A DNA stretch of 33,188 nt, taken from NCBI GenBank assembly GCA_012729815.1, contig JAAYCJ010000118.1:1-33188 (forward strand). Reading direction: 5' to 3'. Below, in pieces: positions 1 through 7,932 of this stretch. This stretch comes from Phycisphaerae bacterium (lineage in GTDB: Bacteria; Planctomycetota; Phycisphaerae; JAAYCJ01). The position numbers were made by a program, and so were the translations under genes. Each line of letters begins with the position of its first letter. The first letter of the stretch is position 1. Under the pieces are notes generated by a model, which had not been told where the DNA came from, did no database searches, and saw nothing but the letters and a program-made list of their open reading frames with translations.

Positions 1-1
1 A

Positions 2-226
2 TCAAGGCATCCGCTGGTCTGTCTTGCGTTTCTCGATGGCGTGACAGCAGAAGCGGCCGCAGCGAGGGCATCGGCCGATGGTGCATTTTTTCCGCGAGGC
101 TGCGCCAAGGCGGATGCCGTACTTGCCCCAGGGCTCCGTGAAGCCACACCGTTTGCACCGGACGACCCAACCGGGCGCGCGACGTTCATAGGCTTGCAGC
201 TTGTCTTCGTCCGGTCGTTCGGCCAT
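2..226 (-). CDS. small zinc-ribbon-like protein of unknown function (74 aa)
   Basis: A 74-residue basic protein with two CxxC knuckles, CKRCGF at residues 24-29 and CPRCGR at 53-58, plus extra cysteines at 48, 60 and 61. This spacing fits a four-cysteine zinc ribbon. The ATG at 226 is preferred over a GTG at 262 because GGAGGA at 232-237 sits 5 bases upstream of it. The gene is complete and ends in TGA. It lies downstream of tRNA-Val on the same strand, about 150 bases away, with no gene between them. I do not recognise a named family. The RCPRCGRFC ending looks like small conserved hypothetical proteins of Planctomycetota (inference). Nucleic-acid or metal binding is possible, but no function can be assigned. 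Confidence 0.72.
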   Translation of the reverse strand: MAERPDEDKLQAYERRAPGWVVRCKRCGFTEPWGKYGIRLGAASRKKCTIGRCPRCGRFCCHAIEKRKTDQRMP

Positions 227-375
227 GTCCGTCCTCCGGATTTGCGGGCGGGGTTCCGCCACCGACGCCTCATGAGCGGATGTCGCGACACGCAGGGCTG
301 CGAGAGTGCCGCCGCACCAAGGGCCTATTTTGCCGCCATCTGCATCCAGCTCGTCGGGAATCTGTCGCGGGCCAC

Positions 376-449
376 TGGGCGGTACTGGGCTCGAACCAGT
401 GACCTATTGCTTGTAAGGCAATCGCTCTAGCCAACTGAGCTAACCGCCC
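376..449 (-). tRNA. tRNA-Val (anticodon UAC)
   Basis: The minus strand folds into a full cloverleaf. The acceptor stem is GGGCGGT/ACCGCCC, the D stem GCTC/GAGC, the anticodon stem ATTGC/GCAAT with loop CTTACAA, and the T stem ACTGG/CCAGT with a TTCGAGC loop. Loop positions 34-36 read TAC, which decodes GUA and is valine. The discriminator is A. The next bases are GTG, so CCA is not encoded and must be added by nucleotidyltransferase. Confidence 0.96.
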
Positions 450-464
450 GGTTTGGTCAGGTAT

Positions 465-493
465 ATCGTATTCGCGGGGCGTGGATGGGTCAA
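465..493 (-). promoter_or_regulatory. sigma-70-type promoter for tRNA-Val
   Basis: On the minus strand TTGACC (488-493) and TACGAT (465-470) are separated by exactly 17 bases. The predicted start lies about 8 bases before the mature tRNA 5' end at 449. This is among the best -35/-10 matches in the window. Confidence 0.7.
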
Positions 494-502
494 GGTTGGA
501 GT

Positions 503-531
503 TTGCGGGGTTTGGGTTGGTTCGTTAGGAT
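503..531 (+). promoter_or_regulatory. candidate sigma-70-type promoter for the 586 gene
   Basis: TTGCGG (503-508) and TAGGAT (526-531) are separated by 17 bases, with the ATG of the phosphoesterase gene 55 bases downstream. The match is moderate, but the spacer equals that of other promoters in the window. Confidence 0.4.
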
Positions 532-585
532 GGTGCGTTTGGACGTGCACGTGAACGAACGGCTGACAGAAGGGATTCGCGGCTG

Positions 586-2052
586 ATGACGGTGAAGATT
601 GCGGTTTTGTCGGATGCGCACATGGCCCAGGAGGCGGCGGGGAATCGGCGAGGGGATATCGCACCGATTCTGCTGCTTCGGGCGGTCAATCGGCTGAACC
701 GGTGGGTCCAGCCGGATGTGACGCTGATTTTGGGTGATCTAATTAACGATCCCCAGGCGGCTGAGGCGGAGGCGTATCTGCGGGAGCTTCGGGTGATCGT
801 GGACAGGATTCAGTCGCCGACGCTGGTAATTCCGGGCAATCACGACATGGAGGCGGATCGGTTCTATCGGATTTTCGATCGGCCGGGCGACTGGCTGGAG
901 GTGGCGGGTGTGCGGTTCGTACCATTTCTGGACCCGGAAGAGCCCGGCTGGAACGCCCGGCGCGAGGGGCGGGACCTGGATCGGATGGCGGCGGCGCGGG
1001 TGGGGTTTGCCGGGCCGCTGGTGTCGGTTCAGCACGTGCCGGTCTTTCCGCCGGGGCGGTCGGAATGTCCGTACAATTACGTGAACGCGGAGGCGGTGAT
1101 CGAGGCGATGGCGGCCAACAGCTACCGGCTGGCGGTCAGCGGGCACTTCCATCCGGGCATGGAGGTGGTGCGTCAGGGGGAGATGAGCTTTGTGGCGGGG
1201 CCGGCGCTGTGCGAAGCGCCGTTCCGGTTCGATGAGCTGGAGTTGGCCGACGATCAGGTGCGGCTGACGCGGCATTCACTGGCGATGCCGGCAGAACTCG
1301 GCCTGGTCGATCTGCACGTGCACACGCACCTGGCGTACTGCAACGAGAATATGACGGTGCGCGCGGCGACGGCGTTCGGGCGTGAGATGGGTCTGGCGGA
1401 GGTGGCGTTCGCCGAGCACACCTCGCACCTGTACTACGATCGCGAAGTCTACAGCTCAGGGGCGTTTCTGGATGCGGGCGTGGACGGCGACGCGAAGCAG
1501 ACGCTGCGGGTCAAGGAGTACTTCGCCGCGTTGGAGGAAGCGGATTGTCCGCAGCGGAATTGGGGCTTGGAGGCGGACTGCGATTTTCGCGGGCGGCCGG
1601 TGGTGCGCGAGGAGGACCGGTCGCGGGTGAATTTCATCATCGGGGCGGTCCATCGGCTGCCGGCCCAGCGGGTTACTCCGGTGAGCGAAGAGCGGATGGC
1701 GCAAGAGTTCCTGTCAACATGCGAGCGGCTGGTGAGGTCGGGCATCCAGGTGCTGGCCCACCCGTTCCGGGTTTTCCGGCGAACGAGGATAGGGACGCCG
1801 CGCGAGTTATTCAGACCGCTGGCAAGGATGCTGCGGGAGCACGGGGTGGCGGCGGAGATCAACTATCACACCAATGAGCCCCCAGCGGAGTTCTTTAGGC
1901 TTTGTCTTGAGGACGGCGTGCGGATCACGTTCGGTAACGACGCTCATAACCTCTATGAGGTGGGCGAGTTCTGGCCGCACCTGAGGCTGTTGGAGGAATG
2001 CGGGTTCAGCGGGAGAGCCGATCAGGTGCTGTTTGATCCGCGTCGTGGGTAG
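586..2052 (+). CDS. two-domain phosphoesterase: calcineurin-like metallophosphoesterase fused to a PHP domain
   Basis: A 488-residue protein with two metal-dependent phosphoesterase domains. Residues 1 to about 235 carry the calcineurin-like ligands D10/H12 (SDAH), D51 (GDLIND), N85/H86 (GNHD), H150 and H187/H189 (GHFH). Residues from about 238 carry a PHP domain: H244/H246 (HVHTH), E277/H278, E329, H356, H392 (AHPF) and D452/H454 (NDAHN), the layout of histidinol-phosphatase-like and TrpH-like PHP enzymes. All expected ligands of both domains are present, so both look active. There is no signal peptide, so it should be cytoplasmic. AAGGGA about 10 bases before the ATG is a weak ribosome binding site. 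The gene stands alone between tRNA-Val and a structured intergenic region. Substrate unknown; nucleotides, cyclic nucleotides or phosphosugars are typical of these families. Confidence 0.88.
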   Translation: MTVKIAVLSDAHMAQEAAGNRRGDIAPILLLRAVNRLNRWVQPDVTLILGDLINDPQAAEAEAYLRELRVIVDRIQSPTLVIPGNHDMEADRFYRIFDRPGDWLEVAGVRFVPFLDPEEPGWNARREGRDLDRMAAARVGFAGPLVSVQHVPVFPPGRSECPYNYVNAEAVIEAMAANSYRLAVSGHFHPGMEVVRQGEMSFVAGPALCEAPFRFDELELADDQVRLTRHSLAMPAELGLVDLHVHTHLAYCNENMTVRAATAFGREMGLAEVAFAEHTSHLYYDREVYSSGAFLDAGVDGDAKQTLRVKEYFAALEEADCPQRNWGLEADCDFRGRPVVREEDRSRVNFIIGAVHRLPAQRVTPVSEERMAQEFLSTCERLVRSGIQVLAHPFRVFRRTRIGTPRELFRPLARMLREHGVAAEINYHTNEPPAEFFRLCLEDGVRITFGNDAHNLYEVGEFWPHLRLLEECGFSGRADQVLFDPRRG

Positions 2053-2080
2053 AAGCGGGGGCTTTGTCGGGACATAGCAA

Positions 2081-2137
2081 GCGGGGCTACGGTCAAGGTC
2101 CCCGTCCCCCCTTCAGGGACCTCCACCACAGCCCCGC
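2081..2137 (+). terminator. two-tier hairpin after the phosphoesterase gene
   Basis: GCGGGGCT (2081-2088) pairs with AGCCCCGC (2130-2137), and inside it AGGTCCC (2096-2102) pairs with GGGACCT (2116-2122). The two stems are separated by a symmetric 7 x 7 internal loop, and the apical loop is 13 bases. It starts 29 bases after the stop codon. There is no uridine tract directly after it, so it may protect the 3' end or be a structured element rather than a classical intrinsic terminator. Confidence 0.5.
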
Positions 2138-2227
2138 GATATAGTCACGTTTTCCGGCAGAGCTATTCTCTATAGTGTCTTATTATCGGCCCGGTTGGCG
2201 GCCAAGGCAATCGGGGCGGGCGCTGAA

Positions 2228-2256
2228 ATCGCTATCGGGGAATCCATGATAGCGAT
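2228..2256. repeat. 9-bp perfect inverted repeat
   Basis: ATCGCTATC (2228-2236) and GATAGCGAT (2248-2256) are perfect complements around an 11-base loop. The repeat lies about 220 bases past the stop of the minus-strand prepilin gene. It could be a distal terminator stem or a protein-binding dyad. There is no T tract on either side. Confidence 0.45.
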
Positions 2257-2473
2257 GGGCGGCAGTTTCTTACCCCCGGCGGGGACAAGGGTTTGCAAAG
2301 ACCTCGCTCCCTGACGGTCGCGACTCTTTTGGGGGGTGGCGGTTGTCTGCGGCACGGGGTGGTTGTTTCGTGTCGTTCCGGAAATAGCATGGCGGCCCGC
2401 GACTCGCTACCTGTTCGGTGCAGCAGAACGCGGGCTGCCATTGGCTGGTCTTGCCGGTCAGTCAGTGGCCGGG

Positions 2474-3601
2474 TTACTCGACGCTGCCGCCGCCGGGGGC
2501 GACGGGGTTCCGCATGCGGCCGTACCACATGGTGTCGGCGATCTCGGTGAACGCATCGGCGTTCATGGTGAAGCCGCCGCCGGCCGGCTTGTAGGCGCCG
2601 AGGTAGCCGTCGGGGCCGGTCTCGCCGGCGACGTCGTAGACGGCGGCCACATGGCCGTCGGCGAACAGAACGTTGGCGTAACCGCCGACGTAGCCGTCGC
2701 CGCCGTGCAGCGGGGCGATGTCGTTGAACTCATGGGCCTTCTTGCCGGCGAAGTGGGTGGCGTCGACGTCTTCGAGGTCAACCGCCATGCCGTCGCAGAA
2801 GGCTTCGAGGGTCATGTCGCCGACCCGCACGACGTCTTTGCCGGCGAAGTTGTTGATGGCGTCGGCCATCGTCTGATCGGCGATGGTGGCTTCGCTGCCG
2901 TCACCCACGCGGGCGTCGCCGAGCATCACGATGCGATCCGGGGTGGCTACGCCGCCTTCGGTGTGCGAGCCGTTGATCGGGCCGTCGCCGTCTTCGGGGC
3001 ACTTGCTGCCGTTGTCGGCGCAGGCGTTGGTGCTGTAGAGGTCCCAGGTCGTCGGATCGGTCGGGTCGGTCTTGATCACGACCGGGTCTCCGCGGACCAT
3101 GTGCCAACTGGCGGCGTAGTTGCTGTTGTAGCCCTTGTTCCAGAACTCCTGCGAGGCGAGGGACGTGGGGTAGACGTCGGTCGCCAGGGTGGTCACACCG
3201 GTGCCCCAGTAGAGGGCGTTGAAGCCCGCGGTGTCGCCGGCGCCGGTGTAGTCCACCACCTTTTCGCTGATGGTGTACTGGTTGCCCGGGCACAGGGCCT
3301 TGCCGGGGTTGGCGACCTTCAGGTTGATCAGGTCGGCGACCCAACCCACCTTGTCGACGTGGCCGTCGCGTTTCCAGTCGAACGCGCCGGAGCAGCGATA
3401 GCCCAGGCGGTTCTGCGAGGCGTAGATCTCGAAGCCCGCGCCAAAGCCACGCAGGTTCGAGGCGCACGTCGCCGAGCGGGCGGCCTGACGGGCCGAGGCG
3501 AGCGACGGCAACAGGATCGCCACCAACAGCGCGATGATGGCAACCACGACCAGGAGCTCCACCAGGGTGAAGGCTCCCCAAGACTTACGGTTCCACTTCA
3601 T
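2474..3601 (-). CDS. type II secretion/type IV pilin-like prepilin with DG-H C-terminal signature
   Basis: A 375-residue pseudopilin-like protein. The N terminus is a class III signal: basic residues 1-7, then GA before F11, with FTLVE at 11-15 and a hydrophobic helix to about residue 34. Glu at +5 is present, but the -1 residue is Ala10 rather than the usual Gly. A large extracytoplasmic domain follows, ending near NVLFADGHV, the motif of Planctomycetota prepilin-like proteins related to the H-X9-DG group. The ATG at 3601 is chosen because AGGAGGA at 3608-3614 lies 6 bases upstream; an ORF start at 3619 has no such site. After cleavage by prepilin peptidase it would sit in the inner membrane or a pseudopilus. 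It stands alone, so its secretion partners are elsewhere. Confidence 0.9.
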   Translation of the reverse strand: MKWNRKSWGAFTLVELLVVVAIIALLVAILLPSLASARQAARSATCASNLRGFGAGFEIYASQNRLGYRCSGAFDWKRDGHVDKVGWVADLINLKVANPGKALCPGNQYTISEKVVDYTGAGDTAGFNALYWGTGVTTLATDVYPTSLASQEFWNKGYNSNYAASWHMVRGDPVVIKTDPTDPTTWDLYSTNACADNGSKCPEDGDGPINGSHTEGGVATPDRIVMLGDARVGDGSEATIADQTMADAINNFAGKDVVRVGDMTLEAFCDGMAVDLEDVDATHFAGKKAHEFNDIAPLHGGDGYVGGYANVLFADGHVAAVYDVAGETGPDGYLGAYKPAGGGFTMNADAFTEIADTMWYGRMRNPVAPGGGSVE

Positions 3602-3731
3602 ACCAAATCCTCCTACCACAATGACTACGATGCCTTCGTGACCGGCCGGAAGAGAGGCACGCCGCCTGCCTCCGGGTCACACGCGGGAGTCTACGCGGGC
3701 AATGTAAAGGGGCTGGGAGAGGGACATTAAT

Positions 3732-3777
3732 CTTCGGCTAAATCGCGGGTGTACCGAGCGAGCCGAGGGACTATAAT
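3732..3777 (+). promoter_or_regulatory. -10 box with upstream inverted repeat, for the sialidase-like operon
   Basis: TATAAT at 3772-3777 is a perfect -10 box, 43 bases before the GTG start at 3820. No good -35 box lies 16-18 bases upstream. Instead CTTCGGCT (3732-3739) and AGCCGAGG (3761-3768) form an 8-bp inverted repeat with one mismatch, spanning where the -35 box would be. This arrangement would suit an activator- or repressor-controlled promoter (inference). Confidence 0.42.
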
Positions 3778-3819
3778 GAGGCCCCAGTCGATCGCACAGC
3801 GGCAGGAAAGGAGCGGCAA

Positions 3820-4959
3820 GTGACTGCACAGCCTGGCTTTAGCGTCGAACTGGAGACGATTAGTCGCGGATTCGACGGGCAGACCTGCTGGGTGCACGGC
3901 CGGGCGGGGGCGATTCCGGGCAATCCGCCCGTCGTCGTGTTGACGATGCAGAAGCTTCTGCTGTCGGGCAGCGATATTTTCTTTGGGCTGCACGAGATGC
4001 GGACGGACGACCTGGGAGCAAGCTGGTCGGGTCCGACGGAACACGAGACGCTCGGCCGGCGGGAAGAGGACGGCGGGGTGACCGCGTGCATCTGCGATTT
4101 TACGCCGAAATGGCACGCAGCGACCGGAAAGCTATTGGGAACAGGACACGTGGCTCGGTACATCGGCGAGCGCCTGATGCCGGACCCGCGGCCGCGTCAG
4201 ACGACGTATTCGGTGTATGACGCCGATGCGAGGACGTGGTCGCCGTGGGCGACGGTGGCGATGCCGGACGATACGAAGTTCTCCAACTGCGGCGCCGGAT
4301 GCACGCAGCGGGTTGACTTGGCCAACGGCGAGATTCTGCTGCCGATGTACTTTCGCGTGAAGGGGGAAAAGTTCGCCAAGGTGTCGGTCATGCGGTGCGG
4401 GTTCGACGGGCAGAGGTTGCGGTACCTCGAACACGGGAGCGAACACACGGTCGAAACGGCGCGCGGGCTGGGCGAGCCGTCGCTGGCGAGGTACGACGGC
4501 CGCTACTTTCTGACCATCCGGCATGACGATCGCGGCTACGTGACGCGGGGCGGCGATGGACTGCGGTTCGAGGAGCCGCGGCCGTGGACGTTCGACGACG
4601 GCTCGGAGTTGGGCAACTACAACACGCAGCAGCACTGGGTGACGCACAGCGACGGGCTGTGCCTGGTGTATACGCGGCGCGGGGCGAACAACGATCACGT
4701 GTTCCGGCATCGGGCGCCGCTGTTCATTGCGCAGGTGGACCCGGATCGAATGTGCGTGATTCGCGAGACGGAGCGGATTGTCGTTCCGGAGCGCGGGGCG
4801 CGGCTGGGAAATTTCGGGGTGTGCGAAGTCAGCGCGAATGAGACGTGGGTGACGGTATGCGAGTGGATGCAGCCGGTCGGCTGCGAGAAGTACGGGAGCG
4901 ACAACAGCGTATTCGTGTCGCGTCTCCGTTGGGACAAGGCGAACCAGTTGATGCGGTAG
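3820..4959 (+). CDS. sialidase-like (BNR/Asp-box) beta-propeller protein 1
   Basis: A 379-residue protein resembling exo-sialidases and related six-bladed propeller proteins. An Asp-box-like DDLGASW occurs near residues 64-70. Conserved stretches shared with the next gene include EPS, TIRHD, WTFDDGSELGNYNTQQHW and FRHRAPLF; the arginines in the second and last could bind a carboxylate, as in sialidases. The start is GTG, with AAGGAG at 3808-3813, 6 bases upstream. No signal peptide or membrane segment is visible, so it is probably cytoplasmic, which is unusual for sialidases. It is the first gene of an operon with a paralogue 9 bases downstream and a polysaccharide deacetylase after that. It could be a glycoside hydrolase or a propeller enzyme acting on another sugar; the fold is more certain than the activity. 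Confidence 0.72.
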   Translation: MTAQPGFSVELETISRGFDGQTCWVHGRAGAIPGNPPVVVLTMQKLLLSGSDIFFGLHEMRTDDLGASWSGPTEHETLGRREEDGGVTACICDFTPKWHAATGKLLGTGHVARYIGERLMPDPRPRQTTYSVYDADARTWSPWATVAMPDDTKFSNCGAGCTQRVDLANGEILLPMYFRVKGEKFAKVSVMRCGFDGQRLRYLEHGSEHTVETARGLGEPSLARYDGRYFLTIRHDDRGYVTRGGDGLRFEEPRPWTFDDGSELGNYNTQQHWVTHSDGLCLVYTRRGANNDHVFRHRAPLFIAQVDPDRMCVIRETERIVVPERGARLGNFGVCEVSANETWVTVCEWMQPVGCEKYGSDNSVFVSRLRWDKANQLMR

Positions 4960-4968
4960 GAACGCGTG

Positions 4969-6234
4969 ATGGACAAGATCAAACGCATTGAGACACAGGT
5001 GGTGCTGGCGGGCCGGCGGAGCAATCAGGCGTGGTTCGCCCCGGCGTTGGCGGCGGTTCCGGGCGCCGGCGACGGCGGCGGGCCGGAGGTGATGGTCGGG
5101 GCGATGCTGCTGACCGGCAACGACATGGGGCCGGCGCTCTGGACGCGGACGCGCGATCTGGGGCGGACATGGACGCCGCCGATGCAGAGCCAGAACCTGC
5201 TGGGCGAACCGATATCGCGGGAACGGAAGGCCGCGGCGGCCCAGTACGCGCGAACGATGTTCGGCGAGGGCCGGGCGATCAGTCCGGACTACGATATCTT
5301 CGAGAAGCCGTACATCGGACCGTACTACCATCGGGCGAGCAAGACGCTTCTGGGCCTTGGATGCAGCGTTTACACTCGCGACGACGACCGCGACCCCGGC
5401 CAGAAGGGCGAAGAGCACGTGGCGGGCTTTGCTCACGTTCCGGTCTGGACACGGTGGGATCCGGGTCGCGGCGATTTTGTGCCGTGGAAGCGGATGGCCC
5501 AGCCGCCGACGCTGGAAACGGGCCAGAGCGTGTTTTTCGTGTCGTGCTCGCAGTGGCACGAGTGCGGCGACGGGACGTTCCTGCTGCCGTGTTCGCATCT
5601 GCGCGAGGATCAGTCGACGACGCCGGGCGTGACGGTGGTTCGCGGTCGGTTCGACGGGACCGAAGTGCGGCTGGTCGAGCACGGGTCGATTCACAACGTC
5701 GATAGCGGGCGTGGTCTGGCCGAGCCGTCGATGACGTTCTTCCAGGGCCGGTACTACCTGACGATCCGGCACGACGAGCGGGCGTACGTGACGACGAGCC
5801 GCGACGGGTTGGCGTACGACGCGCTTCGGGTCTGGACGTTCGACGACGGGTCGGAGCTGGGCAACTACAACACCCAGCAGCACTGGCTGACCCGGGAGGA
5901 CGAATTGTACCTCGTGTACAACCGCCGCAGCGAGCTTGGCAACGGGGTGTTCCGGCATCGCGCCCCCCTGTTTGCGGCCCAGGTCGATCCGCAGCGACTG
6001 TGCGTGATCCGGAAGACCGAACGGATCATCCTTCCGGAGAAAGGCGCGCGGATGGGCAACTTCGGCGTGGTCAACGTCAGCGACGAGGAAACGTGGATCA
6101 TGACCGGTGAATGGCTGCAGCAGTACGTCTCCGGATACCGACAGGGCATGCCCTACTGGACGGACGGCGGGACGCAGTACAACCGGATTCAGTACATCGG
6201 CGACCTGCTGTTGGCGCGGGTGTATTTCGGCTGA
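4969..6234 (+). CDS. sialidase-like (BNR/Asp-box) beta-propeller protein 2
   Basis: A 421-residue paralogue of the preceding product. The C-terminal two thirds align almost without gaps: EPS, TIRHDERAYVT, the identical WTFDDGSELGNYNTQQHW, FRHRAPLF, and a shared GNFGV near the end. An Asp-box-like RDLGRTW lies near residues 64-70. It is longer than copy 1 because of an insert after the Asp box containing YDIFEKPYIGPYYHRASK and an extended C terminus. ATG at 4969 is favoured over GTG at 4966. The 9-base gap to copy 1 suggests a shared transcript. The pair looks like an old tandem duplication, since the sequences have diverged outside the core. No signal peptide is visible. Substrate unknown. 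Confidence 0.72.
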   Translation: MDKIKRIETQVVLAGRRSNQAWFAPALAAVPGAGDGGGPEVMVGAMLLTGNDMGPALWTRTRDLGRTWTPPMQSQNLLGEPISRERKAAAAQYARTMFGEGRAISPDYDIFEKPYIGPYYHRASKTLLGLGCSVYTRDDDRDPGQKGEEHVAGFAHVPVWTRWDPGRGDFVPWKRMAQPPTLETGQSVFFVSCSQWHECGDGTFLLPCSHLREDQSTTPGVTVVRGRFDGTEVRLVEHGSIHNVDSGRGLAEPSMTFFQGRYYLTIRHDERAYVTTSRDGLAYDALRVWTFDDGSELGNYNTQQHWLTREDELYLVYNRRSELGNGVFRHRAPLFAAQVDPQRLCVIRKTERIILPEKGARMGNFGVVNVSDEETWIMTGEWLQQYVSGYRQGMPYWTDGGTQYNRIQYIGDLLLARVYFG

Positions 6235-6247
6235 GAGGGGGACGGCT

Positions 6248-6949
6248 GTGGCGGAAGGCGCGACGAGAGAGCCGGGCGTCATTTTGAGCTTCGACGACGC
6301 CTTTGTGGCCGACTGGCTGGCGGCGATGCCGCTGTTCGAGCGGTACAAGGCCCATGTGACGTTCTTCATCTCGCACTTCGAGCGGTTGACGCCGGAGCAG
6401 ATCGACGGGCTGCACCGGATCGAGCGGGCGGGTCACGCGATCGAATGCCACGGGCTGCGGCATGAGCGGGCGGCGACCTACTGCCGCGAGCATTCGCTGG
6501 AGCAGTGGTTGGAGTGCGAGGTCCAGCCGGCGGTGGCGTGGATGCGTCAGGAGGGTTTCGAGCCGACGGCTTTCGCCTATCCGTGCAGCGAGAATGATGA
6601 CCAGACGGATCGGGCCCTGCTGGGGGTTTTCCGGCACATTCGGACCAACCGTGGTCCGGAGGAGGGCCAATCGCTGGCGGCGTTCGATCCGGTCTTTGCG
6701 CCGGCGGATCGGATCGCCGATCGCGGCTGCATCATCGCCAAAAGGATCGATCGGACCGGTCCGGAGGAGTTACCGGAGATTGAGGCGGCCCTGGAGCGGG
6801 CGGCCGCGCGGCGGGAGTGCGTGGCGTTCAATTCGCACAACATCAGCGACATGCCGCAGCGGAATTACGTTACTCCGTGGGCGGTCGAGGCGATTTTGCA
6901 CCAATCGAGGGAGTTGGGATTGGCGTTCCACACGGTTCGTGATCTGTAG
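6248..6949 (+). CDS. polysaccharide deacetylase (NodB-homology) family protein
   Basis: A 233-residue protein with the carbohydrate esterase 4 signature. SFDDA (residues 14-18) supplies the catalytic base and metal aspartates D16/D17, HGLRH (H68, H72) supplies the metal histidines, and FAYP (109-112) forms the groove motif. These enzymes remove N- or O-acetyl groups from amino sugars. The GTG at 6248 is chosen because the GAGGGGG run at 6235-6241 sits just upstream; a longer reading back to 6107 overlaps the previous gene and lacks support. There is no signal peptide, so a cytoplasmic substrate is likely. It follows the second sialidase-like gene by 13 bases, implying one catabolic or processing operon for an acetylated sugar. 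Confidence 0.85.
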   Translation: MAEGATREPGVILSFDDAFVADWLAAMPLFERYKAHVTFFISHFERLTPEQIDGLHRIERAGHAIECHGLRHERAATYCREHSLEQWLECEVQPAVAWMRQEGFEPTAFAYPCSENDDQTDRALLGVFRHIRTNRGPEEGQSLAAFDPVFAPADRIADRGCIIAKRIDRTGPEELPEIEAALERAAARRECVAFNSHNISDMPQRNYVTPWAVEAILHQSRELGLAFHTVRDL

Positions 6950-6972
6950 AAGATGTAGAAGACACGGATTGC

Positions 6973-6990
6973 AGGGCCGCCGGCGGCCCT
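6973..6990 (+). terminator. GC-rich palindrome after the glycan operon
   Basis: AGGGCCGCCGGCGGCCCT is a perfect 18-base palindrome starting 23 bases after the deacetylase stop. It can form a stem with a tight CCGG tip. No T tract follows, so factor-independent termination is uncertain. Confidence 0.45.
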
Positions 6991-7073
6991 CTCGATGCAC
7001 TACGGGCTGCGCATCGATCGTTCCTCAAGCCCGGCGGGCCATGAGGCGAACTCAAAATAAAGAAAAATTGCTC

Positions 7074-7102
7074 TTGCCGCCGCTGTGGGCGTCTATGATA
7101 AT
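7074..7102 (+). promoter_or_regulatory. sigma-70-type promoter for the zinc-ribbon/RNase HI operon
   Basis: TTGCCG (7074-7079) and GATAAT (7097-7102) are separated by 17 bases, inside TATGATAAT. The ATG of the next gene lies 61 bases downstream, giving a leader of about 55 bases. Confidence 0.6.
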
Positions 7103-7163
7103 GTTGGTTTTATGGCGAAGTTCGCCTTTCACAAGTAAATAGTCCACTTTCGTGGAGGTTCGT

Positions 7164-7910
7164 ATGGGTCCGCAGTCGCTTTCAGCCCTGCACCAGCTGC
7201 AGGGGGTGGAAACACACTTGAGGTCTCTGAAAGATCTGCTCCGCCGCAAGCAGCGACAGGTCCAACAGCACCAGCTCCGGATCAAACAACTGGAGGAACA
7301 ACTCGCGGCCAAGCGGGATGAGATCAAGCATCGGCAGAGTCGCACCGGCCAGCTCGAGCTGGAGTTCAAGGCCCGCGAGGAGGCGGTCAATAAACTGCGG
7401 ACCCAGTTGAACGCCGCCAAGAGCAACAAGGAATACTCGGCGATCCTGACCCAGCTCAACACGGACCGGGCGGACAACTCGAAGCTTGAGGAGCGCATCC
7501 TCAACGAGCTGACCGCGGTGGACGAAATGAAGAAGGGGCTGGGCGAACTCGAGAAGCAGCTCGGGGAACACGCGGGCCAGCTCGCCCAGCAGGAATCGCA
7601 CTTCGAAGCGGAGCGCAGCGGCCTGCAGCAGCAGATCGACGAACTGGAGCAGCAGCGGAGCTCGATGGCCGACTCGGTGACGCCCGGAGACCTGGCGGTA
7701 TTTCAGCGGGTCGCCGATCGTCACGACGGCGAGGCGATGGCCAAGATCACCAAACCCTATCCGAACGCCGACGAGTACATCTGCGACGGCTGTAACATGA
7801 GCATTCCGATGGAGACGGTCAACGCCCTGCTGACTCGCGACGAGATTCAGGTGTGCCACGTGTGCGGCCGCATCCTGTTCCTGGAAGACGCGGTTCGGAA
7901 GGAAAACTGA
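7164..7910 (+). CDS. CT398-like coiled-coil protein with C4 zinc ribbon
   Basis: A 248-residue protein. Residues about 10-170 are a long, Gln- and Glu-rich coiled coil. The segment KSNKEYSAI (87-95) matches a conserved spot of the family. The C terminus is a four-cysteine zinc ribbon: C207/C210 (CDGC) and C231/C234 (CHVC). This architecture is that of the Chlamydia CT398 / zf-RING_7 family, whose exact role is not settled. The start is ATG 7164, with GGAGG at 7154-7158, 5 bases upstream. Next comes an RNase HI gene after 22 bases; the same gene pair occurs in Actinobacteria (Rv2229c-Rv2228c), so the linkage is old and probably functional. Confidence 0.88.
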   Translation: MGPQSLSALHQLQGVETHLRSLKDLLRRKQRQVQQHQLRIKQLEEQLAAKRDEIKHRQSRTGQLELEFKAREEAVNKLRTQLNAAKSNKEYSAILTQLNTDRADNSKLEERILNELTAVDEMKKGLGELEKQLGEHAGQLAQQESHFEAERSGLQQQIDELEQQRSSMADSVTPGDLAVFQRVADRHDGEAMAKITKPYPNADEYICDGCNMSIPMETVNALLTRDEIQVCHVCGRILFLEDAVRKEN

Positions 7911-7932
7911 GCGACCCGAATCGGGACTCTTG

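Larger units (their letters stand above)
2053..2473. other. non-coding gap with structured repeats
   Basis: I see no supported gene in these 421 bases. Short ORFs on both strands have no ribosome binding site and no recognisable product. Two inverted repeats lie inside and are listed separately. The stretch at 2302-2326, centred on CTCCCTGACGGTCGCG, resembles a sequence I associate with dispersed intergenic repeats in Planctomycetota. That is memory, not a search result. Confidence 0.5.

Noticed and set aside
2180-2187. GCCGATAA, a perfect sigma-28 -10 box, on the minus strand
   Set aside because: No TAAAG-like box lies 11 bases upstream, and no gene follows in that direction.
2336-3730. 464-codon plus-strand ORF
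   Set aside because: Antisense to the prepilin gene; Ala/Gly/Val-rich with no domain.
4132-6369. 745-codon minus-strand ORF
   Set aside because: It is antisense to the sialidase-like genes, Arg/Pro/His-rich and without a recognisable domain or ribosome binding site; long antisense ORFs are expected at this GC content.
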